Below, one piece after another: positions 33,010 through 46,189 of a stretch of DNA of 64,000 nucleotides. The notes under the pieces were generated by a model. It searched no databases and was not told the DNA's origin. It was given only the letters and a program-made list of their open reading frames with translations. The stretch comes from Rhizoctonia solani. Lineage: Eukaryota > Basidiomycota > Agaricomycetes > Cantharellales > Ceratobasidiaceae. The stretch lies in the NCBI RefSeq assembly GCF_016906535.1, contig NC_057372.1:229501-293500 (forward strand). Direction: 5' to 3'. Positions within the stretch are counted from its first letter, which is position 1; the number at the start of each line of letters is the position of its first letter. Both the position numbers and the translations under genes were made by a program.

Positions 33010-34315
33010 TGTTATGGAATGACTAATTTAGACATATGCGCCCCTAATTGACAATAGTGAATAGTGCGAACTGGAGTAATCATACTTGCTCTATCCAAAT
33101 ATGGGCATGAATATTACTATATTTGGAAACTGGCGGTGCTACAAGACCTTTTATACTTTATTTCCTCATTGCGCTTGCATATATACACGTCTGATTATGC
33201 GAAGTGGTCATAATATTATTTCTATGATTTATAGCATTTTTTGGATCACACATTTATATGTAGGAACGGTACTTATAGACCATAGAACAAGTGCAAGTAA
33301 GCATGCAAGCGCCGGCGCTTAGTAATTGCAAATAAGCGCCAAAGGTCGGCGGGGCGCGCCGACGCCAATATCTCGGCGGGAAATAGGCATATTATTATGC
33401 GGACAAATACCAATAGGTCGGAGGCTCCGGCATCTCAGTTCCTAAAAAGGAATCGTCTGATTCTGAGCCAAATTGATGGAGATACTAACCATTTAAGTTT
33501 CTAGCTTTTTCTATGAGATCCTACCTTGCCTCAAGGTTATTTTTAGCATTCACACTAATGTAATTTAGTCATGTATGCTCTAGAACATTCTGTAAATAGC
33601 CTTGGGTCTATCTCACTAGGACTTATTGGGACTAATTGGTCTTTATGTATCAAATAGCTCAGACTGTACCTCTCATGTAACTTCCTCTTTTGTACATCAT
33701 GTATATAGTTATTTGTTCTCCCTCTGGGGTATTAAAGCCCCTGAGGGAGACCCTTTGAATACATCCTTCTTTTCATCCCATTCTTACCCCTTGTGTGAAC
33801 TTGAAGATCTATTGGATCTTCTTTACTTAGTTTAGAGTGTCTTATTTCGCTTTCTTAGCCTCTTAAGCTCACTGAACTTAACCTGTAAGGTATCTCGGCG
33901 CATATAGCCTCTAGCAAGGTCCCAACAGATACTGGGTAGCTAGGAAAGGCTCTAGGGCGACCCTGAACCTCTTGAGTAAGTCAGTTGGGAGAGTTTAAGG
34001 CCTTGAGAGCGGCATATACACCTTAACTGAGTGCGATCTCAGTCAAATAAATTACTAACAAATCCAGATAAATTATAGTAGGTAACTAAGACTCAATACT
34101 AACTTTCATACTATATGTATAAGCATAACCAACCACCTGCATCTGCAGTAATTGCTTGATTACTTGTTAAGTGTAGGGATCACCCTGATTACTAACCTAA
34201 TTTACCCTTATATAGCTAGTCTATTGCCTTTTATATCCATAGATAACTGATCTATTAATCACTTTATTATATTTTGTACTTAATTACATAGTCCCTAAAA
34301 CCCTACTCTATAACA
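33010..34315 (+). repeat. 5' LTR of element H (1,306 bp)
   Basis: Ends are inverted TGTTAT and ATAACA. Directly after is a T and then TGGTGACCACCGC, a tRNA-type primer-binding site beginning TGG, unlike the self-priming sites of B, C and D. It is unusually long for an LTR here. An internal ORF-poor, AT-rich body includes GGCGCTT/AAGCGCC motifs. No second copy is in the window, since the 3' end of H is lost. Confidence 0.7.
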
Positions 34316-34316
34316 T

Positions 34317-34330
34317 TGGTGACCACCGCA
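34317..34330 (+). other. Putative tRNA-type primer-binding site of element H
   Basis: TGGTGACCACCGCA begins one base after the LTR end. A matching TGGGTGACCATTGC is in the head-to-head leader of element G. The tRNA is not identified. The leader continues to about 35768, broken by an L6 and an L4 solo LTR. Confidence 0.5.
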
Positions 34331-34511
34331 GGGCATTGCGTTGGTTACATCTTTAATTCTTACCTGTAGTCTCTTATTACTTGTACTTAGTCTTACTACT
34401 ATAGTTGTACTAACACTGCATGTGGAAACCTCCAGAACACTTGCACAGATTGTCTAGATCTGAATTAGGGCTTTGGACAACAAGGGAACATCGCTCTACA
34501 ACGTCCAAACA

Positions 34512-35078
34512 TGTCGTACACCACTGTAAGGTGGGTACACGCTGGTGAAGGCGGGCGCTTGTGGCCTTACTACTACACTAGCTGATGTAATCTAACTATC
34601 TAGGCTAACTACTTGTCTAACTAAGTCGCTTAAGGCAACAACTAACTAACTACTGATAACGCGGGGGGCCTTAGGCCTGGAGGTGTGATGAGTGAGGTAA
34701 GGGGTGATGTATTAGCTGAACTACTGGGGGCCGGCTACTTAGCTGGCTGGTGCCTCCTCAATGGATATGAGACAAGGTAAAATCAACTTGGTGTTTCCAA
34801 GCAATTTCCCTGCTGTATATATAGACAATGCACACTATCTACATGGTCTGTGCGCGTGAGAAGAGAAGTACAAATGACAAATGAGAAGCGTGCTGCGGAC
34901 TGCGCAGAAGCGTGGATTTCTCCTAAGCGCCCTTGGCACGGCATCTCGGCGCGGCATCTCGGCATAATAAGCGCCGAGATCACGTGATCAGAAAACATAA
35001 GATAACGAGTTCGTAAAAAATAGTAAAATAAGAGAAAAATGAGGCGAATCCAATGGTATATTTTGGGAGATTGTAACA
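34512..35078 (-). mobile_element. L6-family solo LTR
   Basis: A 567-bp unit flanked by AAACA on both sides (34507-34511 and 35079-35083). On plus it starts TGTCGTACACC and ends ATTGTAACA. It shares the GGCGCTTGTGG and AAGCGCCGAGATCACGTGATC modules with L4, so the two families are related in U3. Confidence 0.85.
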
Positions 35079-35105
35079 AAACATGTGCCGTCAACAAGCG
35101 CTGCC

Positions 35106-35676
35106 TGTCCTAGACGTCCTTAGGGGTCGTCTAGGTAGCGGGCGCTTGTGGCCATATAGAACTGAGTGAGAACCGCTTAAGGCGGTGAGGGAGCTACCTA
35201 CAACGACTAACTATCTAAGTACAATGACCAAGGCCCTACTGGCGATGGCGAGCTATGTATCTACAATGGGGAAGTTGCTTAAGGCAACGAGTACAGGTGG
35301 GAGACTTAGTAGTTGCTGGCCTAAGGCCTTGTACAGTTGAGAGATGCAACAAGAGGTAATCAACCTGGGTGTTACCATGGTTGGTTGGCCTCCTTATATA
35401 TTACAGCGAGTGACTAATTACAAATACAGAATATGCAAAACCTAATCCAATAAGAACCCCGCTCCGCAGTCAGCCTTACTCATGCATACGTGTCATAATG
35501 ATGTCATTGGGTGGAGGTGGCTATGTGTGCTGAGATAAGCGCGGATGGGGACGTGGCTCGGCGCTTAGCGTGTAATATAAGCGCCGAGATCACGTGATTG
35601 AAAATATCGTCCGTTCAGCTTTGTTAAAAACGAGAAAATCGGAATAAATTCCGTGGTATTGAGTGTGTCTACGACA
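35106..35676 (-). mobile_element. L4-family solo LTR
   Basis: A 571-bp copy flanked by CTGCC on both sides (35101-35105 and 35677-35681). On plus it begins TGTCCTAGACG and ends TGTCTACGACA. It lies in the leader of element H. Confidence 0.92.
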
Positions 35677-35768
35677 CTGCCTTGGATACCCTTCAGCCCA
35701 TCGCTTGACACCCTCTTACCTCTCCTAATCACTCCATCAACCTCAGCCACAGTACCAATGTTGCCAGG

Positions 35769-38700
35769 TTGCCCAATTCAACAACTTTGTTGCCAAGAAC
35801 CCATCAAGACACTTGCAAACATGGTCCAATGACCAATTACTCCAAATTTACCCCTTCAACTTCCTCATCAGCTCAGCCCCGGTCGACAACGCTCCCTAGA
35901 CCAAAACACCAATTGCGCTACTCATCAGACGTGAACAACAATTGTATACACTTAGATGCTGCTCTTAGGATGTACTTAGATACAAATAATAATCATGCAA
36001 ACAACACTGAGACTACGTCTAACTCAAGCCAACGCTCCCAACAGAGCTCTCAATGCCGGAGCATTAGTAACAAACGCTCCCAGCACGAGAACAACAGCCT
36101 CACGGTCTCGGATACGCACAACGTAGTAGTGGTTAACAAGGATATATTTTGTTGAGCACAGGATGGTAGCATACATACATCTAAGGAACGGTACAGAGAG
36201 CGCGACGCACCTTTCAACCCAAACCATTGTTGCAAGGAAGCTATCTCATCGACTCCATTGACTCATGAGGCCTGCACGGCTACGGCGCAGCATGAATGCG
36301 TTGAAAGCTATATGGACAACCATCACAAACGTTCATATCAACAATTAAGCTCTAAATGATCATTGCCGAACAATATTTACTCACCGTCAACTGAGAGAAT
36401 GTTGCCGTGCATCCCACGCAACCCATTGTATACTGCAAGTGACCCATTGTACGCCCTAAGCAATCCGCCGTACAGCTTGATTGACTACAACAGTGAGGAC
36501 CCAGTCGACCCTTTGAATCATAGCATCAGCTATGATACATTGCTGGATAATCACTTGGTCAACAACATGGATAACGGCTACGAAGCCTCAGGCAGTCAAC
36601 TAAGCTTTGAGCCTGATACAGAGTCTAAGTACTTACCTGCAACGGTAAGACAGCTAGATGAGGGGCACGCTAAGCTTAAGACTCGTCAAGGCCAGGCAAC
36701 GGTTAGCTCTCAACGCTTCCAAACCAGGCTATCATACAACCGCCGCAACAAATCAGTTGCAGAGAGTCCAGATTTAAGCAAGCACTCACCAACAATTGCA
36801 GTGCAGCTGGACAAATGGTTAGTACAGCCTAGAACATGGCAGCATGAGGAGACTACTAGCTCCCGACGTTTGCCAGAACAGGTTACATTGCACAACAGCC
36901 GTAGTCCATCAGCAACTAGCAGTCCAGAACTAAGGAAGTACTTACCGTATTTGCCTGATACCCCCGCGTACGCAATTACAGATAAGGAAATAGCAGACTA
37001 TTTGTTTCAGCCTGCTAGTGCCGGACTTATCTCTGAGACCCAATTGGACCTGGAAATTAGCCAAGCCAGAAGAACACTTTGGCGGTTAGCACGCAACTTA
37101 TATAATCTACCCATGCCAACTCAGCAAGACAGTTACACTCCAAACCAATCATGTGAAACATGGGCCACGCATTTATTTGAGTTACTAGATATAGTTACTA
37201 CATTCAGACCAACTTGCGTCATCACTAACAAGTTAATTCCTGCCCAAGACATACACTACTGGCCCAAATATGGTGAACTTCACATCGCCTATAATAGTCT
37301 AGTTGCTAAGACCATTCGGAAATCAAATGAATTGGACTTACTGCTTCTAACACCAGAATGGCTGGCATCCAAATGCTTGTTCGACGCATGCGCGTTCAAA
37401 GTAGCTGCTGTTAGCTTTAGGGATCAAATGGAACAATCAATCCAAAGGTTGCACGACATACTTACTAAGTCTATAACAGTTCAAGACTTGCCTCATAAGT
37501 CATCGACTAATCATTTACCCGCAACAAATCATCCACAAGGTGATCCACGTAAGCATAGCTCACAAATGAATATGAACTCCCTACTGGATTTGTTACCTAA
37601 CGAGGCTAAGAACCAACATGAGTTATCACATGATAAGTTGCCAAATCAAACAACACTAATTGAATTGCCTACCATGTCATCTACGTACAATGATGATTAC
37701 AGAGTGACCAAAGTGTTTCAGTCATCGTCTAAGCCTTGACTGCCCCATTCAGAACCAATGGAGCATCTAGATCAGCATACAAGTCCTAGCGCAAACATTA
37801 AGTACATGTATGCGTCAGCAGGAAGTACCATTAACAACCTTGAAACGGTTAAGGGTACTCAGTCTAATCATTTGACCATGAGTTTGAGCTCCTACTCATT
37901 GCTCAACAACTCTCAGCCGTCTACTCCTCTTGACTTGGAAGATGTATCTGTGTCGACACCTACATTTACTCTAGAGGGTGACAATAGTTCGACATTGCCC
38001 ATCTGGAAGTCAGTCAGCAAATTGTTGCCCATCCTTGATCATAAGATACCAATAGAAGCCGTAAAAGACATTGCATCTAATGAACAGCTAAGCGACCTAT
38101 TAGTCAACAAGTTAGCTCAGCCTTTAGTTACAATTAAAAAACGCAATGGTATCACATCAGGAAAGGAGAGCTTAGCCAAATCTGTTAAGCAATCAGACAA
38201 CGAGTCAATGCTGATGACGCGCGACCAGTTCAGAAGTACTACACCACTGCTAGATGAAGCATTGTGTGATCTGGTACACATAAACAGCCATCACTCTGTT
38301 GGTAACCTTAGTCAATTGCATGCATTGGTTACAACTAGTACTGCGAATGGAATCACTAAGCATACAGGAACGCCGTCTAACCTTACTAGTCATGGTCCTA
38401 CTAGCACAGATACTCACATATCTAATACACATGATAAGCGGACTATAATTAACAAGTTAAACTATAAGGAAGCAACTCCTAAGCCAATTAGCGGATTGTT
38501 GACTTCTCAAGCTAGTCATTCACCGGATGAATTCCATGTGGCAACTATTCCGTCTTCATCTATGAACCAAACAAGCAATCGACGCTTTGCATAATGATGT
38601 GCTACACACCTCAAGCAATATTAGGCAAACAAAGGAAGAATATTTAGCTAGTTGCTTACCTAGACAGTCGCAATCTAAGCCATGCTTAAACCAAGACCTA

Positions 38701-41700
38701 TTGACTAACGCTGAAGCAGTTTCAACTCTCATCTCTATTCATAGAGAATCACAGCTGAAGCCGAATCCTATGATTAGCCTAGACCCCTTGTCTAATTCGT
38801 GCAAGGATACCAATATAGGTTACTTAAGTAAACTGCCAGCTAGCGTCAAACCCAAGGCATTAGACAAAGGTCTATTGGCTCATGAATTGCCGGATAAGGA
38901 ACAATCCCTGGTCACTAGTCAGCAACGCTTACTTGAATTTGCGCCCAAATCTTTGGTCACAAGCTCCCTGCTTGACGCCTCAGAGAATTCAACCAATGCA
39001 TTAGTCAAGATACATGTGTCGGACATAAGAAACAAACCTGCTCAAATTTCTCCAAAAGCAACGCAATTGATCCAAGGGTCCCTGGACCAATCGTACTCAA
39101 CAGCCAATACTATGCTGCCACAGATTGGTAGTAATACTATTGACACTCACCTGAATACAGCAGAACAGCTTATTCATGAGTCGGCTCTACCCTTGCTATT
39201 GATTAGTCAAACAGATTGTACTGTAACGAGCAATAGTAACAAGATAGTCGAGATTCCTTCAAGTTTTAAACCATTAATAGACTCGAAGCCTTTGATTAGT
39301 CAAGATACTTTGTCAGTTTTTTACAAGAACCTAAGTACCGGACAAGTAGACAGCTTGGAACAATCTTCGGAAGCTTATCAGCGACATTCAAATGCAATTG
39401 CGCCTCAAGGTTTGGCTAAACGTTCACTATTTAGAACCTCAGAAGGATCAAGTATTGGTATTACTTTGGACCTATATACAAATACTAAGGAAGAAGCTAC
39501 TTCTAAGACTAACGCGCCGTACACACCACTTAGTCAGCAAGAACATAGTGAAACAACAACAAATGTTTGTAGCAAAACATTGGGAAAATTTCCAGATTTT
39601 CAACCACTGGAAGTTGATTTATTGCCAGATATGCAGGACTGGCTAGTCAAAACTATCCAAGAAATTCAGCAAATAATGGATATATATGCTGATCCTACTG
39701 ACTCGCATACATTTACCGTCAATTCAGCTGCCATTAAGATTGAACGTGATTTAGCTTTAGACTCAACAAGACCGCCTGGTCCGGAGCATCCAGTATTGAC
39801 GATATTGCCTGATGAATCAAGCAAGTTGGCCCAGCAAATAGCCAAGCTTAGCAAATCAATTAAGAGTTTGAACTCCTTGATTCCGTCTGACAGTCACACA
39901 ACCAAATATAGCAATGATCTACTATTGCCAGCACAAACATTGGTACTGATCTTGGAGTCGGAAGCAAGCAAACAATCCTTATTTGTGGATACAACTGGAA
40001 TGCACAAGAACGATGCTATTCTGAGTGGACTACAAGCAACACTGTCATGTGATCCTTACTCAGCATTGTCTGAAACAATATGCAGCTCTGAATCAACTGA
40101 AATAAGTGCAGCCGACTATGCTACCTCTAGCCCAGGTATATTCAAGGACATTTCAATCAATATGGTAGCAAGAAGCTTGACTATTAGTTCAATTGATTCT
40201 TCAACATTGTCTTGTATCAGCTCTGAGTTACAAAATGAACACATTGGTTTGCACTCCAAGCAGCTAAGGAATCTGATCAGCAAGCAGACGCTAGTACATA
40301 TCAGTGGAGAACCAAACAGTGCTCATACAAGCTTACCTATTATACTTGCAAACACGGAAGGTCCTAACTTGTTTCATGAATACGACTCATTGGGTACACC
40401 AGTAATATTAGTCCCAAGCATTAGCGTTGCTGCAAACGCCGCATTTGAATCTCTAGTGCCGTCGGATATTAGAAGTCTAAGTCCCAACTACCAGCCTATG
40501 GCCTTATGCATAAGCGCCGAGTCAAGCGCCGTTGACACTGAGCTCCAAATCGAATTACCGGAGACATCAGCTAATGACAAAATAGTTATCAGTCAATCAA
40601 AGATAATTTCAGATTTTGGAATTAATTGTCCAGTACCAGAAGAGCTGATTACACCAAGCAGAGATGAAAATATCAATCAAATAAGTAATTATTCATCAAT
40701 ATCTACTGACAAAGGGCCCCCGTCGCTGGTAATCAATACAAGAAGTCTAGACGGTTCATCAGCATCAGATTTAAGAATCAAAACACCTATCTCGCAACAC
40801 TCCAAACTACCTTTGACACTGATATCTGGGATGTCAAGCTCGATAATGCATTTGTTCACTAAGCAGACCAATCCAGAATGCTCACTACCGCCTGATAAGC
40901 CTACACCATATGAGTCGGTCGCGGGTAAAGTTTTAGGGCTAGAAGATAAAGATAGTAAAGACACGTTAGGTTTGACACCAATGAGCAAGCATCTATACCA
41001 ATACAAACCTTTGGATGGTCAGTTGGATATGTCAACAACCCTCTCCTACAAGTACAATCAAGAGTCGGAACATAAACACTTGACTTACAAGCCAAAAGCT
41101 ATTGATCCAGACGAACCAGATACTAATCTTTGTATTAGCTCACTAGATACTCAAGCATCTGGCACAGCAGAGGAACAGGCACTGCAGCATATAACCGGTC
41201 CGTTGTACCAAGACAACTTTACCTTTACAGTTAGGAGCGCCGCAGCACAAACATCACGGCTGTCTCAATTGCCTGTAAGGTCCAGCTCAGGACAAAGTAC
41301 TAGCCAAGCGTTTGGCACTGCAAAGAGTTTAAGATTGAATATAGTCAATAGTTCAACCGCTTCTAAGGCACGACAAAATAGGAATACATTACCTACTCAC
41401 GTAAGGAGCCGATTAGCCAGCTCGCGCAGATTCAGCAAATTGTCTCAGGATGAAACGTTGCAAGCTTCCGTTAGCAATCATATAGTCAAAAATGCGACCA
41501 AGGAGACTCGCCTTGTGCCCATGAATCAAATCAGAGCTCCAACAAAGACCAACATCCTCAACAAAGGACAAGGAACAATCCTCCAGATCCACCTGACAAA
41601 TCAGGAGATGAGTATAGTGACGTACCTATAAGGAATCCTATACGCGCACAATCTTTCAGACCTAAGCCCGTGCACTTTGATCCTAAACTTGAGCCAGATA

Positions 41701-41880
41701 ACATTCCAGAATGGAATGGCAATACCAGCAAATTACCCAGATGGATCATATCCATCAATAATTTAGCTGAATACGGTATCTATGCACGCATACAGTTAGG
41801 ACAACAAGTGCCATTGAGACTCACAGGTTGAGCGCTAAGATGGTTTAACGCACTAGATAAGACTTATTGACAAAGCATTA
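35769..41880 (+). pseudogene. Element H: giant gag-like reading frame
   Basis: From 35769 to 38594 a single frame is broken only by three TGA codons (36153, 36357, 37737). A one-base shift then leads to a 1,014-codon open frame (38587-41631), and another shift continues it to about 41,880. The whole would exceed 1,900 residues. A central block (SCETWATHLFELLDIV, LIPAQDIHYWPKYGELHI) matches element G. The 1,014-codon part is rich in Ser, Thr, Leu and Asn with no recognised domain. The last 80 codons (PEWNGNTSKLPRWI) resemble the start of a retrotransposon Gag capsid domain. Pol is missing. Confidence 0.65.
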
Positions 41881-41882
41881 CC

Positions 41883-42419
41883 TGTCATGCCCTAGAGGCG
41901 TGACCACCTTAAAATCCACTAAGTCGAAGAAATAGTGAATATATGCGCTATTTTCATGAAGATTTATGGATATATGCATCTTTATGCTATTTAGGCGCTG
42001 AGCGCTTATTATGTAATCTCATCACATGACCTTTAGTCATGTGATCTTGTTTTCTTATCTCTGGTCATGTGACCTTATCTTTGTTATGATGTTTGTACAT
42101 GTAATTACTCTTCCCCTTCTCTGTGAATATATAAGGAGGGTTCTGAGAGCCTTAAGCCTCAGAACTCGACCTCTTATCCCCTTCCACACCTACCTACCCT
42201 AAGACATACACTTAAGAGTATTGCCTGAGAGCATACCAGTCCCTGTCAAAGGTTCCTTGCCCTGCTGTCTTAACAGCATTAGTGCACTTTACTTTATATA
42301 GGTCTTGTCCTACCCTTTCCTGGCTTTGCCTTGAGCATTGTTAGGCCCTACTTGCTGATAAGTCCTATATTAGGCAATAGCTTGTTAGGTTTACCCTGTG
42401 GTAGTTGTTGGCTCTGACA
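41883..42419 (+). mobile_element. L2-family LTR without target duplication
   Basis: A 537-bp L2 copy starting TGTCATGCCC and ending GGCTCTGACA. Flanks are TTACC and ATTTA, which do not match, so this copy probably marks a deletion or recombination that removed the 3' part of element H. Confidence 0.85.
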
Positions 42420-43321
42420 ATTTACAGTGAGTCAATCACTAAAGTAAATGCGCAGATAAGCTGTTAAAGGCTTGTGTGTATATGTCAATATATAAGAGTG
42501 GATAAATGGATGCATTAGAAGCGTCTTCACAGGGTCCTTTTATACCCTGAGAAGGCGCACAAACAAGTATATACATGATTGATACCAAGAGGGGGTACAG
42601 GAGGTATATGTGGCAACTGAAACACTTGAGGGAGCCAATACTTTGGTACATAGTAAACAAACAACAGATCCTAATATTTGCCCCAAGGCAATGTTTGCCC
42701 CAAGGCATTATTTACCTGTGTGGGTCCTTAGATGTCCCAAGGCTAAGTGTTTCATCCTTGGAGTAAACAGTCCCAAAGGTAGGATACCTCTGCATTGGGT
42801 ACTTACAGTAAATGGGGCATAACTCAGCCAAGTGTTGTCCGTTTTGGGAGTTTGACCCAGCGTTCTGGAGCGCACAAACATGCGCACCTAAGCGCAAGCG
42901 ATTTGGCAGTGTGGGATGCCCGGGTGATGGAGAAAAGGCGCATTTAGTGCGTCGGCGCTTAAGGGCTGATTAAGCGCCGGAGCACTTGTCTATGCGACAG
43001 GGAGGACCCTGAATATTTCTGTGTGTAGCCACAAGATAGAATCTTGAATAATAAATACTACAAACAAGAGAAATATTACTTGTTACTGTTTATCTACTCA
43101 GCTGAATTTATATATATTTAAATGAGTGAGAAAACAGCATATATGCAAAAGGCATCGCATATTAAGGGTATTCCTGAGCTTTGTAGGTTTTGTAAAGGTC
43201 ACTATTGGATAGAGGGACCTTGAAAACCTTAGTTCGCATCTTTATCTCATTTATTTACTGTGAGATTACTAGTGTAATTAATAAAAAAGTACAGATTAAA
43301 GAAGAAATGTCATATCCATAA
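42420..43321 (-). repeat. Unassigned repeat-like stretch, LTR-like promoter on minus
   Basis: No coding sequence recognised. On minus near 42,545 there is GGGTATAAAAGGACCC, similar in context to the TATA region of L3, suggesting a piece of another LTR. A short direct repeat (TTTGCCCCAAGGCA) occurs near 42,680, and GGCGCTTA/TAAGCGCC lies near 42,955. It ends where truncated element E begins. Confidence 0.3.
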
Positions 43322-44441
43322 CACATCCCACCTCAACCTCTGGAACTCCCATCACGCCCTTGGCAACATGTAACGTACAATATGATAGTAGATCTGCCAA
43401 AAGACGGAAGCAACAACTCTATACTAGTCATCATGGATAGCTTTACCAAATATGTCATCCTGGTAGAGTGTTCCAAAAGCTCAAAGCCCTGGAACTGGCA
43501 GACCTATTTCTACGCCACGTATGGAAACGTTACAGCATGCCTGAGAAGACAGTATCAGATCAAGGACAAGTCTTCAATAATAAATTCCTGAAAGCCCTGT
43601 ACCAACGCCTGGGGATAGACCCCCACTTCTCCTTGGCCTACCATCCTCAAAGCAATGGACAGACAGAGCGCGTAAACCCCATGGTTGAACATTTCTTAAG
43701 GGCTTACTCAGGAACAAATCAGAAGGACTGGGTCAAATGGTTACCAATGGCGGAGTTTGCCTACAACAAACGCAGTACATAGTTCAACAGGCAAAACCCC
43801 ATTCAAGGCACTGTACGGTTGGGAACCTTCCCTGACCCCAAGTAACGTACCAACAGACGTCCCTGAAGCAGACAACTTGGCAACCCAGATGGAAGCACAA
43901 TGGCGGGAAATAAAGGCTGCGCTCCGGCAATCAAAGATACGCATGGTAGCTGGAGAAACAGGAGAACCACTTGAGTTTGAAATAGGGGAAGAAGTCTGGC
44001 TAGACGCCAAGAATGTAAACTAAAAACCCTGAGTCCCAAGCTAACCAAACAACGGCTAGGACCCTTCAAAATAACCAGAAAATCTCCAACCGGGCATACT
44101 GTCTAGAACTCCCGCCAACAATGAGGATCCACAATGTCTTCTATGTAGGACTACTGTCCAAAGTCAAAAGGGACAAAAAGCGTAACTTCAAAAACTGTCC
44201 TCCACCAGTCACCATAGATGGAGAGGAAGAATATGAGGTAGAAGGAATCACAGACGCGGAAGAGAGAGAAGGGAAATGGTTCTTCTGGGTCAAATGGAAA
44301 GGATACGGCTCGGAAGAAAATACGTGGGAACCCCGGGAAAACCTAAAAAATGCGGGGAAAATTTTGAAAAAGTATGAGGAAGACATGAAAAAGAAGGCCC
44401 TTGGCGCTGCCAAGGCCCTTAGAGGGGGGGCAGTGTTGTAG
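43322..44441 (+). pseudogene. Element E: truncated L4-type pol (integrase and chromodomain)
   Basis: This corresponds to the last third of C pol, from PRPWQHV before the integrase core to the chromodomain (FFWVKWKGYG) and the GGAV end. Single-base shifts lie near 43,475, 43,770 and 44,025. The TAG stop falls inside the 3' LTR, as in C. The 5' end is missing at 43322. Confidence 0.9.
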
Positions 44442-44651
44442 ACACACTTGATACCAGGGAATTTATTCCCATTTTCTTGATTTTAAACAAAGACAAACAG
44501 ACAACATTTTCAATCATGTGACTTTGGCGCTTATATCATACGCTAAGCGCCAAGCCACGTCCCCACCCGCTGCTTACCTCAGCACATGTAGCCACCTCCA
44601 CTTGATGACATCATTATGACACGTCAGTGACACGTATGCATGAGTAAGGCC

Positions 44652-45884
44652 TGTTGTAAATTGGGGGAAAAGAGGTTGAGACTCTGGTGCTGAGCAGAGT
44701 CTGTGTTGGAAGATTTCCCAATTTCCAAGCTAAGTAAAGAAGTAGCTTCTTTAGGGTTCTCTGGGTCTAGCTATCTTGAATACAATCAACTACAGATATA
44801 TCTTTTCTCAGTGTAAAGTGTCTTAGTAAGTATTTCTGTAAGAGCAAGAGTACTGGCTCAGGTTCCCTTTGGCAGAGATAGTTATGTAAGTTTCACTCCT
44901 AGTTGCAGGAACTAACTGGTTACTTAGTATATATCCTTCTTTAAGGATGATTGCCTTCTGTTCACTTAACCTAAGAACTCTGTATCAGGTCTACAACCTT
45001 TCCACATTATGGGTACTTGGGAGATCCACTTATACAAGTTTAAGTTATTTGAAATCTTGAGGCACAGTATATCACACAATTGAGGGGGGCAAGCCCAAAC
45101 CAAAGAGTGACAGTCAACAGTAACAGTGAGTGGTAAGAGTGAAGGGTGGGTGCCCTCCAAGGGTATGCAAGAGTCCCCTTTTATACCCTAGAGTGGCAAG
45201 GTTACTGAGTCATTCACCTAGTCAGAGTATGAATATGACTTGCTTAGGACTGTGCTTCCTAAGACTTTGATTGGTGGGTGGGAAGGCACAGATATGACTA
45301 GGATGGAATGTGACTGCTCTTGGGTTGAACTGCAATTAGTTAAAAATAGAAACATCTAAATACATGACTCAGTCTATCAAGAAATGCTTGGCAGCCAATG
45401 AGCACTTAGAGTGAGTCATTAGTGTGAGTCATTCTGGTGGCAAGCAGAATGACTCATAAGCAGGATTTGCAGTGCCACTAGAAATTACTAGATAAGGAGA
45501 ACCTTAGTAATCTCATGAGAGGTATGACTCAACTAAGCTAGGAATAAGGTTCATTTCCCAAGTTAGAGCTAGTCATGTGATGAGCTAGATGTAAAGATAC
45601 AAATATAATGATTAGTAAGGTACTTGAGCCACATAGATAGAATCTTGTGAAGCTAATATCTCCATGAGATCTTATCGTATGAGCACATGACAGGCAGCGT
45701 TAGAGCGAGCGGAAGGAGCTCTATTGAACGATATGTAACACATACAGTCAATATGAGCGTTACATAGAGTAATGACAGGAATAATGGAAAATAGGAGTCA
45801 AATGGCCATTAAATCAGAAAGTCAGATATATACAGATTATTGTGGATGGTGAGCTGTGAATGCAAAAATGTGTGATACATAACA
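44652..45884 (-). mobile_element. L3-family solo LTR
   Basis: A 1,233-bp reverse copy of 19009-20241, flanked by AGGCC on both sides (44647-44651 and 45885-45889). High similarity to the other copy suggests recent activity of the family. Confidence 0.92.
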
Positions 45885-46189
45885 AGGCCAACTGCGGAGC
45901 GGGGTTCTTATTTGATACAGTATTTGTTATAGTACATTTGTAATTAGCTAGCCTGTAGAATATATAAGGAGGCCAAACAACCATGGTAACACCCAGGTCA
46001 ATTACCTCTTGTTGCACTCCACTTACTGTACAAGGCCTTACAGCCAGAAAACACTCAGATACACGCCCTAAGCATCGCCCTCACTGTACTTAGGTAGCTC
46101 ATTGACGCCTTATAGCGTCTAGTCGCCGTAGTTAGTTGGTTTGTTGTTGTAGGTAGACCCTTCACCGCCTTACGCGGTTTATACTTAGT

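Noticed and set aside
33205..33225. TAATATTAT as a geminivirus-type nonanucleotide
   Set aside because: No flanking stem, and it lies in an AT-rich LTR far from the Rep-like gene.
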